Shown here: positions 63,502-64,000 of the stretch, in pieces
Numbering within the stretch: the stretch's first letter is position 1
Layout: every line of letters begins with the position of its first letter
DNA from: Archivesica marissinica
Lineage: Eukaryota; Mollusca; Bivalvia; Venerida; Vesicomyidae
DNA length: 64,000 nucleotides
Assembly (NCBI GenBank): GCA_014843695.1
Contig: CM026393.1
Span: forward strand, 10,188,734 to 10,252,733
Direction: 5' to 3'
Program-made: the position numbers and the translations under genes
Notes under the pieces: generated by a model
What the model was told of the DNA's origin: nothing
Databases searched by the model: none
Seen by the model: only the letters and a program-made list of their open reading frames with translations

Positions 63502-64000
63502 TTATATCATGGCAAGCTGTGTGTCACTCTTGCATTTCTTGCTTTGTAGCCTATCGATTGGCGTAGGTGGTGATCTGTTCGCTGGATCCACGAGCCTTCC
63601 TTTGTTCGGTGTTTCATTACTGTTACGATCAGTAGTAATGAAACTGTCAATTGATGGTTGTCCAGTTAGATTTCTTGACTTTCTCTTTTGTTTGCGCATG
63701 TATTTTTCCTTCGGCTTACTGTTAAGCCTGGAGTTTTCAGTACTGTTTTCATGTTTTCCTTTGTTCTCAGGAATGTTCGATTTCACGGCTGGTTCATTGC
63801 TGGATGCAAAGTATGATTCGTCATCAGAGTCAGACGAGTCACCCGAAGGGGAGATTTCTGATAAATCTACCGTACATTCAGTACGTTTATGTCCAGTTTC
63901 TTTATAATTGGTACACTTCCAATCATTTTGGCATTCTTTAAATGTATGGCCCTCTTGCAAGCATTTTGAGCACTGTTTTAGTTTTGCAGGCTCACGTTTC
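63502..64000 (-). CDS. LINE ORF1 (gag-like) C-terminal part with zinc knuckles, partial
   Basis: Open on the minus strand from the window edge to TAA at 63502, so the N terminus lies outside. Near the visible start, CSKCLQEGHTFKEC is a perfect C-x2-C-x4-H-x4-C knuckle and CTNYKETGHKRTEC is a second in which the second Cys is Tyr. A Ser/Asp-rich acidic stretch (SPSGDSSDSDDESYF) and a basic, Lys/Arg-rich tail follow. This is typical of the nucleic-acid-binding ORF1 protein of L1/Tx1-like LINEs. It probably belongs with the ORF2 at 55248-59019 on the same strand. The degenerate second knuckle suggests decay. A host zinc-knuckle gene is less likely. Confidence 0.65.
   Translation of the reverse strand, partial: KREPAKLKQCSKCLQEGHTFKECQNDWKCTNYKETGHKRTECTVDLSEISPSGDSSDSDDESYFASSNEPAVKSNIPENKGKHENSTENSRLNSKPKEKYMRKQKRKSRNLTGQPSIDSFITTDRNSNETPNKGRLVDPANRSPPTPIDRLQSKKCKSDTQLAMI

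Overview
The window is nuclear DNA from a multicellular animal. The only host gene visible is split into short exons with GT-AG borders, and the mobile elements are metazoan types: an L1/Tx1-like LINE, CR1/Jockey-like LINEs and a hAT relic. The AT-rich, satellite-loaded character and the LINE types remind me of a marine invertebrate, possibly a mollusc; that is only an inference. There is nothing bacterial in it: no operons, no CRISPR array, no rRNA.

From 1 to 50370 the window is almost entirely tandem repeats from unrelated families: 35 bp (1-2285), 44/48 bp (3286-26578), 33/28 bp (26848-27198), 42 bp (28141-28980), 43 bp (29452-32726), 30 bp (33055-33255), 50 bp (33254-33413), 38/31 bp (33425-41053) and 47/43/38 bp (42054-50370). 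Two assembly gaps of exactly 1000 N (2286-3285 and 41054-42053) fall where one family gives way to another. Most open frames in these arrays exist only because the unit length is a multiple of three.

Two exons of a host gene sit between the arrays on the + strand. 32833-33054 clearly encodes part of a K+-dependent Na+/Ca2+ exchanger (SLC24/NCKX). 26665-26760 is a phase-compatible acidic exon that probably comes just before it. If so, the satellites from 26.8 to 32.7 kb fill one 6.1 kb intron, and the large arrays on each side are probably intronic too. The 30 bp minisatellite starts exactly at the exon's splice donor and appears to have grown out of it. The 43 bp array carries an AATAAA hexamer in nearly every unit on the gene's sense strand.

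From 50.4 to 64 kb the sequence is a pile-up of broken mobile and repeated sequences. In order these are: a 33 bp minisatellite fused to a nonsense-mutated gene fragment; GACA/GGAC microsatellites; a tRNA-like SINE relic; a 5'-truncated minus-strand LINE; a hAT/ZBED transposase relic lacking its catalytic core; a small + strand LINE 3' UTR relic; a nearly intact minus-strand L1/Tx1-like element with one frameshift (55.1-59.0 kb); a + strand CR1/Jockey-like LINE (about 60.05-63.32 kb) with a truncated endonuclease and one in-frame stop; and a zinc-knuckle ORF1 on the minus strand running off the window end. The last three suggest that the + strand LINE jumped into the minus-strand element between its ORF1 and ORF2.
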